NCBI RefSeq assembly: GCF_000719955.1
Contig: NZ_JOII01000007.1
Span: forward strand, 1 to 64,000
Source: Streptomyces albidoflavus
Lineage (GTDB): Bacteria > Actinomycetota > Actinomycetes > Streptomycetales > Streptomycetaceae
Length of the DNA: 64,000 bases
Direction: 5' to 3'
Below are positions 9,142 to 19,753 of the stretch, in pieces. The notes beneath the pieces are model-generated. The model worked only from the letters and a program-made list of their open reading frames with translations, made no database searches and was not told the origin of the DNA. Position numbers and translations under genes: made by a program. Numbering within the stretch: the first letter of the stretch is position 1; the number at the start of each line of letters is the position of its first letter.

Positions 9142-10674
9142 ATGCCCGTACCCATACCGCGGCAGAGAGTCATCCCCGCCGTGGAGAACGGTCACGACGG
9201 GGGCGCCGCACCACGGACGGACCGGCCCACGGGGTCGCCCACCGACATCACCCGGGACTCCGCTCCCGGCGGCACCACCGGCCAGGAGGCCGAGCCGGCC
9301 TCGACGGCCGGGCAGACCACGACCGACGCCACCGGCGCCCCGCGGACCACGGGCGGGCCGGACGGCACCGGCGCCACCCCGGGCCCGGCGGCCCCCACGG
9401 CCGCCGAGGCGGCGGAGGCGCTGGCCCGGATCGCGGCCGGCTCGGCGGCACATCCCGGCTCCGGCCAGACGTCGACCGCGCTCACCCTGCTGGTGATCGA
9501 GGACGACCCGGCCGGTTCGCTCAACATCCCGTCGCTGCTGGACTCGGCCGAGCTGACGGTGCGCGTCCGCACCGCCCGCAACCTCACGGAGGCCGAGCGG
9601 CTGCTCACCGACGACGTCCACTGCATCCTGCTGGACCTCGCCCTGCCCGCCCCCGGCCCGCGCCCCGCGGAGGCCGGGGACTGCACCGAGGACGAGCTGG
9701 CGGTGCTGCGGCACGTCCTGCGCCTGGCCCCGCGCCACGCCGTCCTCGCGCTGACCGGCGCCGAGAACAGCGCACGCGGCCCGGAGGCGGTTCGCGTCGG
9801 CGCCCAGGACTTCCTGTACCGCGACGAGCTCGACGGCCGCCTCCTGAGCCGCGCCGTCCGCTACGCCGTGGAGCGCAAGCGGGCCGACCACGCCCAGCGG
9901 CAGCTGACCGAGTCGCGGCTGCGCGCCCAGGAGAACGCCCGCCTGGAGCGCGGCCTGCTGCCGACCCCGCTGCTGGAGGGCGCGCCGCTGCGGTTCGCCG
10001 CCCGCTACCGGCCGGGCCGCTCCCGCGCCCTGCTCGGCGGCGACTTCTACGACACGGTGCGCACCGCCGACGGCACGGTGCACGCGATGATCGGCGACGT
10101 CTGCGGCCACGGCCCGGACGAGGCGGCGCTCGGCGTCGAGCTGCGCATCGCCTGGCGCGCGCTGACCTTCGCCGGGCTCTGCGGCGACCAGCTGCTCTCC
10201 ACGCTCCAGAAGGTGCTGGAGAACGAACGCCCGGACGACGAGATCTTCGCGACGCTCTGCACGGTCGACATCTCGCCGGACGGCCGCTCGGCCGGGCTCT
10301 GCCTGGCCGGACACCCGTCCCCGCTCATCGCCCGCCAGGGCCACCTCGCCGAACTCCTGCCGTACGACGACAACGGCCCGGCGCTCGGTCTGCTCCCGCA
10401 GGCCCGCTGGCCCCGGCGCCAGGTCGAGCTGGGCCGTTCCTGGAGCCTGATGCTCTACACCGACGGCCTGATCGAGGGCCGTATCGGCGCGGGCAACCAG
10501 CGCCTGGGCCAGGAGGGCATGGTCGCCCTCGTCCGGGGCCTGCTCGCCCAGGGGCTGCGCGGGGACGCCCTCCTGGAGGCCGCCATGACCGAGGTCCGCG
10601 CGCTCAACGGCGGCGAGCTGACCGACGACGTGGCCGTCCTCCTGCTGGACCGAATGGTGCCCACCACCCGCTGA
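9142..10674 (+). CDS. Receiver-domain / PP2C (SpoIIE-type) serine-threonine phosphatase
   Basis: A 510-aa soluble regulator. Residues 1-110 are low-complexity Ala/Thr/Gly/Pro. About 112-240 form a response-regulator receiver (LTLLVIEDDPAGS; phospho-acceptor Asp in CILLDLALP; LALTG). A short coiled linker (ERKRADHAQRQLTESRLRAQ) follows. The C-terminal PP2C/SpoIIE phosphatase has metal-binding GGDFYDTV and IGDVCGHGPDEAALG, then LYTDGLIEG and DDVAVLLL. This RsbU-like layout dephosphorylates anti-anti-sigma factors in response to phosphorylation; the partner kinase is not in the window. The start follows GGAGGGAAGG and matches the conserved PVPIPRQRVI N-terminus. Confidence 0.88.
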   Translation: MPVPIPRQRVIPAVENGHDGGAAPRTDRPTGSPTDITRDSAPGGTTGQEAEPASTAGQTTTDATGAPRTTGGPDGTGATPGPAAPTAAEAAEALARIAAGSAAHPGSGQTSTALTLLVIEDDPAGSLNIPSLLDSAELTVRVRTARNLTEAERLLTDDVHCILLDLALPAPGPRPAEAGDCTEDELAVLRHVLRLAPRHAVLALTGAENSARGPEAVRVGAQDFLYRDELDGRLLSRAVRYAVERKRADHAQRQLTESRLRAQENARLERGLLPTPLLEGAPLRFAARYRPGRSRALLGGDFYDTVRTADGTVHAMIGDVCGHGPDEAALGVELRIAWRALTFAGLCGDQLLSTLQKVLENERPDDEIFATLCTVDISPDGRSAGLCLAGHPSPLIARQGHLAELLPYDDNGPALGLLPQARWPRRQVELGRSWSLMLYTDGLIEGRIGAGNQRLGQEGMVALVRGLLAQGLRGDALLEAAMTEVRALNGGELTDDVAVLLLDRMVPTTR

Positions 10675-10697
10675 GCCCCGGCGGACGGCACGACGGA

Positions 10698-10734
10698 GAG
10701 AGGCCGGGACCGCGTGGAGCGGTCCCGGCCTCTC
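10698..10734. terminator. Strong bidirectional terminator
   Basis: A perfect 16-bp stem: GAGAGGCCGGGACCGC (10698-10713) with GCGGTCCCGGCCTCTC (10719-10734), loop GTGGA. It lies between the convergent phosphatase and DUF2516 genes. Confidence 0.9.
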
Positions 10735-10788
10735 GCCGTCGTGTCGTCTCGCTGTCGTCGTCTCGCTGCGCGGTCCTGCGCCCTGGGG

Positions 10789-11133
10789 TCAGCGGCCGCC
10801 GTTGTACGGCCCGTACGGGCCGTCGCTGCTCGACCCTCGGGGGCCGCCACGCCGGGGGCCTCCGGAGACCTCCCGGACGGCGGGCCGCACGTCGACCGTG
10901 TAGACGATCACGGCGATGAGGCCGATGATCGGCAGGAAGGACATGATCGGGAAGAGCAGGCTCACCGCCAGCGCGATCCCCAGAACGATCAGCCAGAACG
11001 GCTTGGACTGCTTGCCGGCGGCCCGGTAGGCGTCCTCGCGGCGCGTCAGCGCGTCGATGAACGCGAAGGCGGCAAAGGCGGTGAACGCCAGTTGCAGCAG
11101 CCCCAGCAGGCTGTTGAATCCCTGTATCAGCAC
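10789..11133 (-). CDS. DUF2516 family membrane protein
   Basis: A 114-aa protein with three hydrophobic segments: an N-terminal LLGLLQLAFTAFAAFAFID, a central PFWLIVLGIALAVSLLFPI, and PIIGLIAVIVYTVDVRPAV. It ends in a Gly/Pro/Arg/Tyr-rich tail. The DALTRREDAYRAAGK stretch between helices 1 and 2 is typical of DUF2516. Function is unknown. It lies downstream of the HbhA-like gene on the same strand, with about 270 bp between. Confidence 0.8.
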   Translation of the reverse strand: MLIQGFNSLLGLLQLAFTAFAAFAFIDALTRREDAYRAAGKQSKPFWLIVLGIALAVSLLFPIMSFLPIIGLIAVIVYTVDVRPAVREVSGGPRRGGPRGSSSDGPYGPYNGGR

Positions 11134-11401
11134 TTCTCCACCACCAGTTTCGACATCACGGCACCGCGGTCACCGCGGACGGGCCGCCCGGCTTCCGCGC
11201 CGGACGCCTGTCCCCAGTGTCCCGGACGGCCCCCGGAATCACGGTCCGGTGCGGGCACCTCACACGCGCCCGCACCCAGGACAACGTCCCGGCACCCCGG
11301 ATCCGTGCCCGATTCCCTGAGGAATACGCCACAGCATCCGGAATGCCCGATACCGCCACCCCGGGGGGTACACCTGGACGCCTACCCCCGACAGGCCCCC
11401 G

Positions 11402-12061
11402 TCAGCTGTCGGACGGCGTGTTCTTGCGCGCCGCCGGCTTCCGGGCGGGCGCCTTGCGCGGCGCCACCGGCTTCTTCGGGGCGACGGGCTTCTTGGCCGC
11501 CGCACCGGTCCCGGCACCCTTCGCGGTGGAGGACTTCTCGGAGGTGGCCGGCGCGGCCGGAGCCGGCTCCGGCTCGACCTTCTCGGCCACGTCCACCACG
11601 CTGTCGGCGGCCTCGTCGACCAGCTCGGCGACCTGGACGACGCCCTCGGCGGTCTCGCCGCGCCAGGTCCGCACCGCCTGCTCACCGTGGTCGGCGACCT
11701 TGTCGTACGCCTCCTTGGCCTTCACCGCGTACTCGGCGGCGACGCCCACGGAACGCAGCGCCAGCTCCTGGGCGCTCTCGCCCAGCTTGCGCAGATCGGT
11801 GTCGAGCGAGGCGAAGACCTCGTTGACCTTGGTCTGGACGGCCTCCTGCGCCTCCTTGGCGCGGGCGGTGGCCTTGTCCTGCACGGCCTTCGGGTCGGTG
11901 TTGCGGACCGCCTCGATGCGCTCGGGCGCCTCGGCCCGCAGCTGCTCGATCAGCTCCGGCACCTTCCGCGCCTGCTGCACGGCGAGGTCGGCGGTGCCGG
12001 CCGCGAAGTACAGGGAACGCGACTCACTCAGGGTCTTGCGCAGGTCGTCGGTGATGGCCAT
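11402..12061 (-). CDS. HbhA-like (heparin-binding hemagglutinin homologue) helical protein
   Basis: A 219-aa protein. Residues 1-130 are almost entirely amphipathic helix with Ala/Glu/Lys heptads (DKATARAKEAQEAVQTKV). The C-terminal 60 residues are a low-complexity Lys/Pro/Ala tail (KKPVAPKKPVAPRKAPARK). This is the architecture of mycobacterial HbhA and its streptomycete homologues, which associate with membrane/lipid and polyanions. No signal peptide is visible. The start MAITDDLRK was chosen as the conserved N-terminus. The upstream neighbour is the XRE regulator (gap 70 bp, same strand), which suggests co-transcription. Confidence 0.8.
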   Translation of the reverse strand: MAITDDLRKTLSESRSLYFAAGTADLAVQQARKVPELIEQLRAEAPERIEAVRNTDPKAVQDKATARAKEAQEAVQTKVNEVFASLDTDLRKLGESAQELALRSVGVAAEYAVKAKEAYDKVADHGEQAVRTWRGETAEGVVQVAELVDEAADSVVDVAEKVEPEPAPAAPATSEKSSTAKGAGTGAAAKKPVAPKKPVAPRKAPARKPAARKNTPSDS

Positions 12062-12131
12062 GAACGTGATCCTCCCGGTCTTGCGTCGTTCGAGGGTGTG
12101 GAACCTGCCGCGCACCGCGCCCGGCAGCTGT

Positions 12132-12542
12132 TTACGAGGCGTCCGCCGTCCCGGCGGAGGATGTGCCGCCTTCGCCCGCGGGCCCATCGTCGGCCCCGTA
12201 GCCGTTCTCCTTGCGGAACGACTCGTAGATCTGGAGCAGTACCTGCTTCTGCCGTTCGTCGAGCGTCGGGTCGGCGAGGATGACGCCGCGCGTCTCCACC
12301 TCGCCGCGGTCCCGCTCGTCGAGGATCCCGGCCTGCACGTACAGCGTCTCGGCGGAGATCCGCAGCGCCTTGGCGATCTGCTGGAGGATCTCCGCGCTCG
12401 GCTTGCGCAGCCCGCGCTCGATCTGGCTCAGGTACGGGTTCGACACCCCGGCGGCGTCGGCGAGCTGCCGCAACGACAGCTGCGCCGTACGCCGCTGTTC
12501 ACGCAGATACTCCCCGAGACCACCGACGTTGAGCGATGCCAT
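12132..12542 (-). CDS. XRE-family helix-turn-helix regulator
   Basis: A 136-aa DNA-binding protein. The HTH at about residues 10-65 reads LGEYLREQRRTAQLSLRQLA, then DAAGVSNPYLSQIERGLRKP. The C-terminal half carries LYVQAGILDE and a conserved ILADPTLDERQKQVLLQIYE stretch, then an acidic tail. The MASLNVGG start fits the family better than the upstream Met. A 29-bp perfect palindrome sits 27-55 bp upstream and could be its own operator. Probably co-transcribed with the HbhA-like gene. Confidence 0.88.
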   Translation of the reverse strand: MASLNVGGLGEYLREQRRTAQLSLRQLADAAGVSNPYLSQIERGLRKPSAEILQQIAKALRISAETLYVQAGILDERDRGEVETRGVILADPTLDERQKQVLLQIYESFRKENGYGADDGPAGEGGTSSAGTADAS

Positions 12543-12568
12543 GCGCCCACCATGCCCCACCCCCGCTA

Positions 12569-12597
12569 ACTTTTGCAAGCGGGCCGCTTGCAAAAGT
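12569..12597. promoter_or_regulatory. 29-bp perfect palindrome between XRE and TetR genes
   Basis: ACTTTTGCAAGCGG (12569-12582), centre G12583, then CCGCTTGCAAAAGT (12584-12597): 14 bp arms with no mismatch. It lies just upstream of the XRE start (12542) and 11 bp past the TetR stop (12608). It could be an operator, a terminator for tetR, or both. The A/T-rich outer arms are unusual in this G+C background. Confidence 0.6.
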
Positions 12598-12607
12598 AGC
12601 GAGCGTC

Positions 12608-13228
12608 TCAGGCACCCTCCCCCACGAGGGACACCCCAGACGCCAGCGCCCGTGCCGCGGCCGCGAAGAACTCCTCGTCGGCGTCGGGGGCGAGGCCGAG
12701 AGGTACGCCCTGGCCGAGGCCGGTGAGCAGGGCCCGGAGGGCGGTGGTCAGGTGCCGTGCCTGGTGCGGGCTGACGGTGCCGCCGGGGTGGGGCCTTCCC
12801 GTGAACAGGGCGACCAGCTGGTCCTCCTGTTCGCGGACGGAGGTGGCGAGCCGGGCGCCCAGTTCCGGGTCGTGCAGGGCCATGTCGAGCAGGGTGATCT
12901 GGAGGGAGAGGGCCGAGCAGGCGTCCGGGGCGTCCAGGCCGCGCCGGTAGTGCCGGGCGAAGACGTCGACCGCCTCCAGCAGGCCGAGCCCTGCGGGGAC
13001 GGCCTGCCCGATCTCCTCGTAATGGGGCCGCAGATGCTCGTCGGCCAAGGCCACCACCAGGCCGTTCTTGCTCCCGAACAGGGAGTAGACGGCGCCCGTG
13101 GTCAGCCCGGCGCGGGCGACGATCTCGTCCAGCCTGGCCCGGTACCCGTCCCGCGACACCACCTCCAGCGCGGCGTCCAGCAGGGCCCGACGGTTGCGCT
13201 CCTTGGCCTCGGCCCTCGTCATTCTCAT
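12608..13228 (-). CDS. TetR/AcrR-family transcriptional regulator
   Basis: A 206-aa repressor. The N-terminal HTH reads RRALLDAALEVVSRDGYRAR, then LDEIVARAGLTTGAVYSLFG. The remaining helical ligand-binding domain is family-typical in length. It is divergent from a small membrane-protein gene (start 13299), with two nested dyads between, so local autoregulation and control of the membrane protein are likely. The start could be Met1 or Met3. The ligand is unknown. Confidence 0.85.
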   Translation of the reverse strand: MRMTRAEAKERNRRALLDAALEVVSRDGYRARLDEIVARAGLTTGAVYSLFGSKNGLVVALADEHLRPHYEEIGQAVPAGLGLLEAVDVFARHYRRGLDAPDACSALSLQITLLDMALHDPELGARLATSVREQEDQLVALFTGRPHPGGTVSPHQARHLTTALRALLTGLGQGVPLGLAPDADEEFFAAAARALASGVSLVGEGA

Positions 13229-13233
13229 AAGAA

Positions 13234-13260
13234 GATTATTACCGTAATCTCGTTACGAGA
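13234..13260. promoter_or_regulatory. Putative TetR operator: two adjacent dyads
   Basis: ATTAC-C-GTAAT (13238-13248; outer GATTA...TAATC at 13234-13249) is followed by TCTCGT-T-ACGAGA (13248-13260). Both are perfect dyads in the divergent tetR/membrane-protein promoter region. Their position just upstream of tetR and 39-65 bp from the divergent start fits autorepression. Confidence 0.6.
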
Positions 13261-13298
13261 ACATGGGCGGGACGCGACGCGTCGCGAGGGGGAAGAAC

Positions 13299-13688
13299 GT
13301 GGACGTACGAGTGAGCCGGGGCACGGCGGGGGCCGTCGCCGACGGGGGTTTCAAGATCGCGCTCGCCGTCGGCTACCTGGTGGGCGCCGTCCCGCTCGGC
13401 CGGCTGCTGGGGACGCCGGTCTGGCTGATGGCGGTCGCGGGGGTGGTCCTGCTGATCGGCGGCGGCGTCGAGCTGGCGTACACCGGCAGCCGGTCGATGC
13501 GGCTGTACACGCGGCTCATGATCGGCTACGACAGCGGCTGGGTGCTGGCGGCGCTGGCCGGGCTGCTGGTGGCCTGGCGGGGCGGCGGCGCGGGGGGCGA
13601 GGTGTGGATGGGGTACCAGGTGGTGGCGCAGGCCGCGTTCGCGGGGGTGCTGATCGCCGGCGGCTCCTCGCGGCGGGGTCCGGGCTGA
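13299..13688 (+). CDS. Small multi-pass membrane protein
   Basis: A 129-aa protein with about four hydrophobic segments: [51 protein letters not shown] and GYQVVAQAAFAGVLIAGG. The GTG at 13299 is preceded at 7 bases by GAGGGGGAAG and is preferred over the ATG at 13263, which abuts the operator and lacks a ribosome site. Not recognised. Divergence from the TetR gene suggests it is that repressor's target, possibly a resistance or stress protein. Confidence 0.7.
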   Translation: MDVRVSRGTAGAVADGGFKIALAVGYLVGAVPLGRLLGTPVWLMAVAGVVLLIGGGVELAYTGSRSMRLYTRLMIGYDSGWVLAALAGLLVAWRGGGAGGEVWMGYQVVAQAAFAGVLIAGGSSRRGPG

Positions 13689-13736
13689 ACCGGCGTCGGT
13701 CCGCTCGCTGTCGGTCCCCGTTGCGACACTTCCCCC

Positions 13737-14534
13737 ATGTCCCTCTCCGGCCTCAGCCTCTCCCGTTGGCGCTCCCTCGACCCGCCCGCCGCCCGCCGCC
13801 TCGCCCGGCAGGCGGCCGACCGGGCCGGAGGGCAGGTGACCACCGTGGAGACCGTGGAGCACCTGGGGGCGCCGCTGCACCGGGTGCGGATCGCGTGCCG
13901 GGGGCGGGAGTTCGCGCTGATACCCGGGGCCGAGGTGACGCTCGGCTTCGACGCGGACGGCCGGCGGCTGCCGCCCGGGCTGGAGGCCGGCTACGCGGAG
14001 AGTGCGGAGCAGGGGTACGGCTACGGACCTGACCTGCGGAGCCACCTCGCGCAGGTGCTCAGCCCCCGCCGGACCGTCACCGTGCCCACCGTGCTGATGG
14101 CGGTCGAGGCCGAGAAGCTGACCGCGCCGCCCGCCGGAACGCCCGGCCTCCTCGCCGCCGAGGGCCTGCGGATGCCCAGCTCCGACGAGTGGGAGCACGC
14201 CTGCGGCGCGGGGGCGGACACACTGTTCCGGTGGGGCGACACGTGCCCCCTGGACCGCATCCCGTACGGCGACGACAGCGGCCCGCACCAGCAGCCGAAC
14301 GCCTTCGGCCTGCGTATCGCCCACGACACCTACGACGCGGAGCTGACGAGCGAGCCCGGCGCGGTCCACGGCGGTGACGGGGGCGAGTCGGTGTGCGGCG
14401 GCTACGGGGCCGTACTGGCCTGGCTGCCGCTGGCCACCGCCCAGCGCAATCCGGCCATGGCGGAGTTCGTGTACGGCCCGGACGGCGAGGAGATGTACGA
14501 GGAGTTCTCCACCCGGCCCGTCCTCGCCCTCTGA
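13737..14534 (+). CDS. SUMF1/formylglycine-enzyme-fold-like protein
   Basis: A 265-aa protein. The C-terminal part contains LRMPSSDEWEHACGAGADTL, then FRWGDTCP and PNAFGLRIA. This is the core pattern of the SUMF1/EgtB-type C-type-lectin-like fold (xxLPTEAEWExAArGG...yPWGd...NxfGLyDm). The two catalytic cysteines of formylglycine-generating enzymes are not visible, so the oxidase reaction is unlikely. The N-terminal half (helical ARRLARQAADRAGG, beta HRVRIACRGREFALIPG) is unassigned. It is convergent with the maleylpyruvate isomerase-family gene. Confidence 0.7.
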   Translation: MSLSGLSLSRWRSLDPPAARRLARQAADRAGGQVTTVETVEHLGAPLHRVRIACRGREFALIPGAEVTLGFDADGRRLPPGLEAGYAESAEQGYGYGPDLRSHLAQVLSPRRTVTVPTVLMAVEAEKLTAPPAGTPGLLAAEGLRMPSSDEWEHACGAGADTLFRWGDTCPLDRIPYGDDSGPHQQPNAFGLRIAHDTYDAELTSEPGAVHGGDGGESVCGGYGAVLAWLPLATAQRNPAMAEFVYGPDGEEMYEEFSTRPVLAL

Positions 14535-14550
14535 CCGCGCGGGGCGTGGC

Positions 14551-15189
14551 TCACGCCGCGCCCGCCCCGCACCGGGAGCGCAGCAGCTCCACGCCCTCGC
14601 CGTCGAGGTCGTCGCAGCACGCGGTCCGCCCGGTCATCGCCATCACCAGGGCGAGGGTGGGGCCCGAGACGAGCGGACCCGTCCCGCTCGTGAACGGGCC
14701 GTCGTCCGCGACGAGCCGCAGCCCGGCGACGCGGCTCCGGGCGACGACCACCTGGTCGGAGCCCTGGTAGTAGGCGGCGACCCGGGTGACGGCCTCCACC
14801 GGGTGGTCGCGGCGCAGGCCCAGCGGGCGCCGGATGTCCTCGCCGTGGACGAGCGTCTCGCCGAGCATGGCCACGACGGGCAAGGGGGGCTTGGTGGTGC
14901 TCGCCACGACGCTCCGGAACCGCTCCAGCGTCTCGGCCGGGGTCGCGCCCAGCTGCTCGGCCAGCCGCACCGCCACCTGCCGGTCGAAGTCGAACCGGCA
15001 GCGGATCACCCCCGCCATCCAGCGCACGGCGTTGAGGCTCGCGCTCGCGGTGAGGTGGGCGAGGACTTCCCGCACCGTCAGCCCGGAGCAGAGCGAGGGG
15101 GTGGCCCACTGCTCCTCCGTCAGTCCGGCGAGGTCGGCGGCGAGCGCGGCGCGCTTGGCGTGGATCGAGGCCCAGACCGGGTCGGTCAT
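14551..15189 (-). CDS. Maleylpyruvate isomerase family mycothiol-dependent protein (DinB fold)
   Basis: A 212-aa four-helix-bundle protein. The N-terminal pattern WASIHAKRAALAADLAGLTE, EQWATPSLCSGLTVREVLAH is the hallmark of the DinB_2/MDMPI family, which uses mycothiol as cofactor and a metal bound by histidines. GETLVHGEDIRRPLGL provides the second metal-ligand region. Substrate unknown; family members act as isomerases or thiol transferases. Mycothiol supply is consistent with mshA in this window. Confidence 0.8.
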   Translation of the reverse strand: MTDPVWASIHAKRAALAADLAGLTEEQWATPSLCSGLTVREVLAHLTASASLNAVRWMAGVIRCRFDFDRQVAVRLAEQLGATPAETLERFRSVVASTTKPPLPVVAMLGETLVHGEDIRRPLGLRRDHPVEAVTRVAAYYQGSDQVVVARSRVAGLRLVADDGPFTSGTGPLVSGPTLALVMAMTGRTACCDDLDGEGVELLRSRCGAGAA

Positions 15190-15276
15190 GCGGGAGGTCT
15201 CCTGTCGTGGCGGGTGCGGTGCGGCGCCGGGCGAGCACGCACGTTCACCACGGAAGACGGTGTGCGTGGCGCGAAG

Positions 15277-15942
15277 TCATCGGTCCCGGGCCATTTCGCT
15301 GCCTCTACGCGACCGTACCCGCGCCCGTACCCGGAAGCGCAAGGTGGAGTCGGAGGTGAGGACCTGGCCGTCGGCGGCGAAGACGTAGGTCCAGCGGAAG
15401 GTCACCAGGGGGCCGCGCACCTCGCGCAGCTCGACCCAGCTCTCGACGGCGCCGGTGCCCGGGATCTCGGTGGTGTGCCGGGAGGCTTCGGGGGTCCACT
15501 CCTCCCAGGCGCGGCGGGCCGGGTCGCGGGTCTCGAAGAGCAGGTGGCCGCCCGCGCGCAGGGCGCCGTACGCCCCGCGCAGGGTGGCGCGCCAGGCGTC
15601 CGGGCCGGTGATCTCCTGGGCGGCGTTGGCGGTCAGGGTCGCGAGGTCGGCCCGGAGCGGCGGAAGCCCGGTGGCGTCGCCGCAGATCCAGCGCACCCGG
15701 TCGGCGCCCGGCTTGGCCCGGGCCACGTCGAGGGAGGCGCGGGCGGGGTCGACGCCGACGACCTCGATCCCGCGTGCCGCCAGCAGCAGCGCGAACACCC
15801 CGGTGCCGCACCCGATGTCCAGCACGCGCCGCGCCCCGAACTCCCCCACCGCCCGCACGTAGGCGTCGAGGTCGCCCCGGTCGGGGTCGAGGGCGTCGTA
15901 GACCGCGGCGAGCCGTGGGTGCCGGAAACACTCGTCAGCCAT
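15277..15942 (-). CDS. Class I SAM-dependent methyltransferase
   Basis: A 221-aa enzyme with the classical motifs: RRVLDIGCGTGVFALLLAAR (motif I), VVGVDPARASLDVARAKPG (motif II acidic Asp), GDATGLPPL, and TANAAQEITGPDAWRATL. The start MADECFRHPRLAAVYD is the conserved N-terminus of the UbiE/MenG-like methyltransferase_11 group and removes a 78-codon spurious extension. Substrate not predictable. The C-terminal end LRFRVRARVRSRRG is basic. Confidence 0.82.
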   Translation of the reverse strand: MADECFRHPRLAAVYDALDPDRGDLDAYVRAVGEFGARRVLDIGCGTGVFALLLAARGIEVVGVDPARASLDVARAKPGADRVRWICGDATGLPPLRADLATLTANAAQEITGPDAWRATLRGAYGALRAGGHLLFETRDPARRAWEEWTPEASRHTTEIPGTGAVESWVELREVRGPLVTFRWTYVFAADGQVLTSDSTLRFRVRARVRSRRGSEMARDR

Positions 15943-16036
15943 GCGGCCGACGGTAGAGCCGTCCCGGCAGCGGCTCAAGAGATCCTCCAGCGGGGTGACT
16001 TGCCGGGTGAGCCCACCACCCTGGAAGCTGAGGCGC

Positions 16037-16891
16037 ATGCCCCTCTCTCCGACCTTCGTCCTCGTCCACGGCGCCTTCGCCAACTCGTTCTCCTTCGCGC
16101 CGCTCCAGGCCGAACTGGGCCTGCTCGGGCACCGTTCGGTCGCGGTCGACCTTCCGGGACACGGGTTCGAGGCCACCTTCCCCGCGTCCTACCAGGCGCC
16201 GCAGGACTTCGCGGCGCTCGCCGCCGAGCCGGGGGCCATCAAGGGCGTCACGCTCGCCGACAACGCCGCCCGCGTGATCGAGGCCCTGGAGCGGGCCCGG
16301 CGGAACGGCCCCACCGTCCTGGTCGGTCACAGCCGGGGCGGCGCCACGATCACCGCCGTGGCCAACGCCCGCCCCGACCTCATCGACCGCCTCGTCTACG
16401 TCTCCGCCTGGTGCCCGGTCGACCTGCCCGTCGGCGACTACTACGCCGAGCCCGAGATGGCCTCCGTCGACCCGATGGCCTTCGCCCCCTCGCTCCTCGG
16501 CAACCCGGCCGAACTCGGCCTGCTGCGCACCAACTTCCGCACCTCGGACCCGGCGGCGCTGGCCACGTTCAAGGAGGCGTTCGGCGCCGATCTCACCGAC
16601 GACGAGTTCCGGACCTTCCTCAACACCTTCCAGCCCGACGAAAGCCTCGACGCCGGCACCGAGGCCGACCGCGCCCAGGCGGCGACCTGGGGCACCGTCC
16701 CGAGGACGTACGTCCGGCTGGCGGACGACACCAGTCTGACGCCCGCCGCGCAGGACCGGATGATCCGCGAGGCCGACGCGCTCACCCCCGGCAACCCCTT
16801 CGACGTGCACACCCTGGACGGCAGCCACCTGCGCTGGCTGGTCCACCCGGGGCCGGCCGCCGCCGTCCTCGCGGGGCTGGCGGCGGGCTGA
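16037..16891 (+). CDS. Alpha/beta-fold hydrolase
   Basis: A 284-aa cytosolic hydrolase. The oxyanion-region motif FVLVHGAFANS is near residue 8, the nucleophile elbow LVGHSRGGATI gives Ser near 100, and the catalytic His is in DGSHLRWLVHP at the C-terminus. The TFVLVHGA...DLPGHG pattern resembles the MenH/pyrethroid-hydrolase-like esterases. Substrate unknown. The gene is convergent with the FAD monooxygenase gene (30 bp gap). Confidence 0.85.
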   Translation: MPLSPTFVLVHGAFANSFSFAPLQAELGLLGHRSVAVDLPGHGFEATFPASYQAPQDFAALAAEPGAIKGVTLADNAARVIEALERARRNGPTVLVGHSRGGATITAVANARPDLIDRLVYVSAWCPVDLPVGDYYAEPEMASVDPMAFAPSLLGNPAELGLLRTNFRTSDPAALATFKEAFGADLTDDEFRTFLNTFQPDESLDAGTEADRAQAATWGTVPRTYVRLADDTSLTPAAQDRMIREADALTPGNPFDVHTLDGSHLRWLVHPGPAAAVLAGLAAG

Positions 16892-16921
16892 CCTACGCCC
16901 GCCCGGCTCCCGGCGGCCGGT

Positions 16922-19260
<2,339 letters not shown>

Positions 19261-19277
19261 AGCCGGACCGGCCGGGC

Positions 19278-19637
19278 TCAGTCGAGGGGAGCGACGCGGA
19301 TCAGGTTGCCGTCGGGGTCGGCGGCGACGAAGGTGCGGCCGAAGACCGCGTCGTGCGGCTCCTCGACGATGGTGACGCCCTTCGCCGTCCACTCCTCGTG
19401 ACGGGCGTCGACCGAGGCCGGGGCGCCGTCGAGGTTGAGGCAGACCTCGGAGGTGCGCGGTCCCGACAGGTCCTCGGCGGCGCCGCTCCACAGGGCGAGC
19501 TGGACGCCGCCGCCCAGCTCGAAGGCGATGAAGCGCGGAGCCTCGAAGACGGGTTCCATCGCGAAGAGGTCGCCGTAGAACCGGGCGGACTCCGGCGCGT
19601 CGGAGACGTGGACGATGAACATGTTCGGGCGGGTCAT
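19278..19637 (-). CDS. VOC-family (glyoxalase/bleomycin-resistance-fold) protein
   Basis: A 119-aa beta-alpha-beta-beta-beta protein. MFIVHVSDAPESARFYGDLF, ALWSGAAEDL, and the C-terminal FVAADPDGNLIRVAPLD carry the family pattern (xxDPDGNxixv). Substrate unknown. It is divergent from the WYL regulator, an arrangement that usually means the regulator controls it. Confidence 0.85.
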   Translation of the reverse strand: MTRPNMFIVHVSDAPESARFYGDLFAMEPVFEAPRFIAFELGGGVQLALWSGAAEDLSGPRTSEVCLNLDGAPASVDARHEEWTAKGVTIVEEPHDAVFGRTFVAADPDGNLIRVAPLD

Positions 19638-19692
19638 GGCGAAGCAGCTCCTGCTCGGTCTCGGTGGTCGTGCGGTACGGGGGGAAGCCTGC

Positions 19693-19708
19693 CTGCCATA
19701 CCTGACAG
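19693..19708. promoter_or_regulatory. Possible operator in the VOC/WYL divergent promoter
   Basis: CTGCCATACCTGACAG is an imperfect dyad (CTGnCA-N4-TGnCAG), followed by GATCCTGGCGTG, which repeats part of one arm. It lies midway between the divergent starts. Weak evidence, based only on symmetry and position. Confidence 0.35.
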
Positions 19709-19753
19709 ATCCTGGCGTGTTGCCGCGCGGCGGCCGGGTGAGATCGTGGCCGG

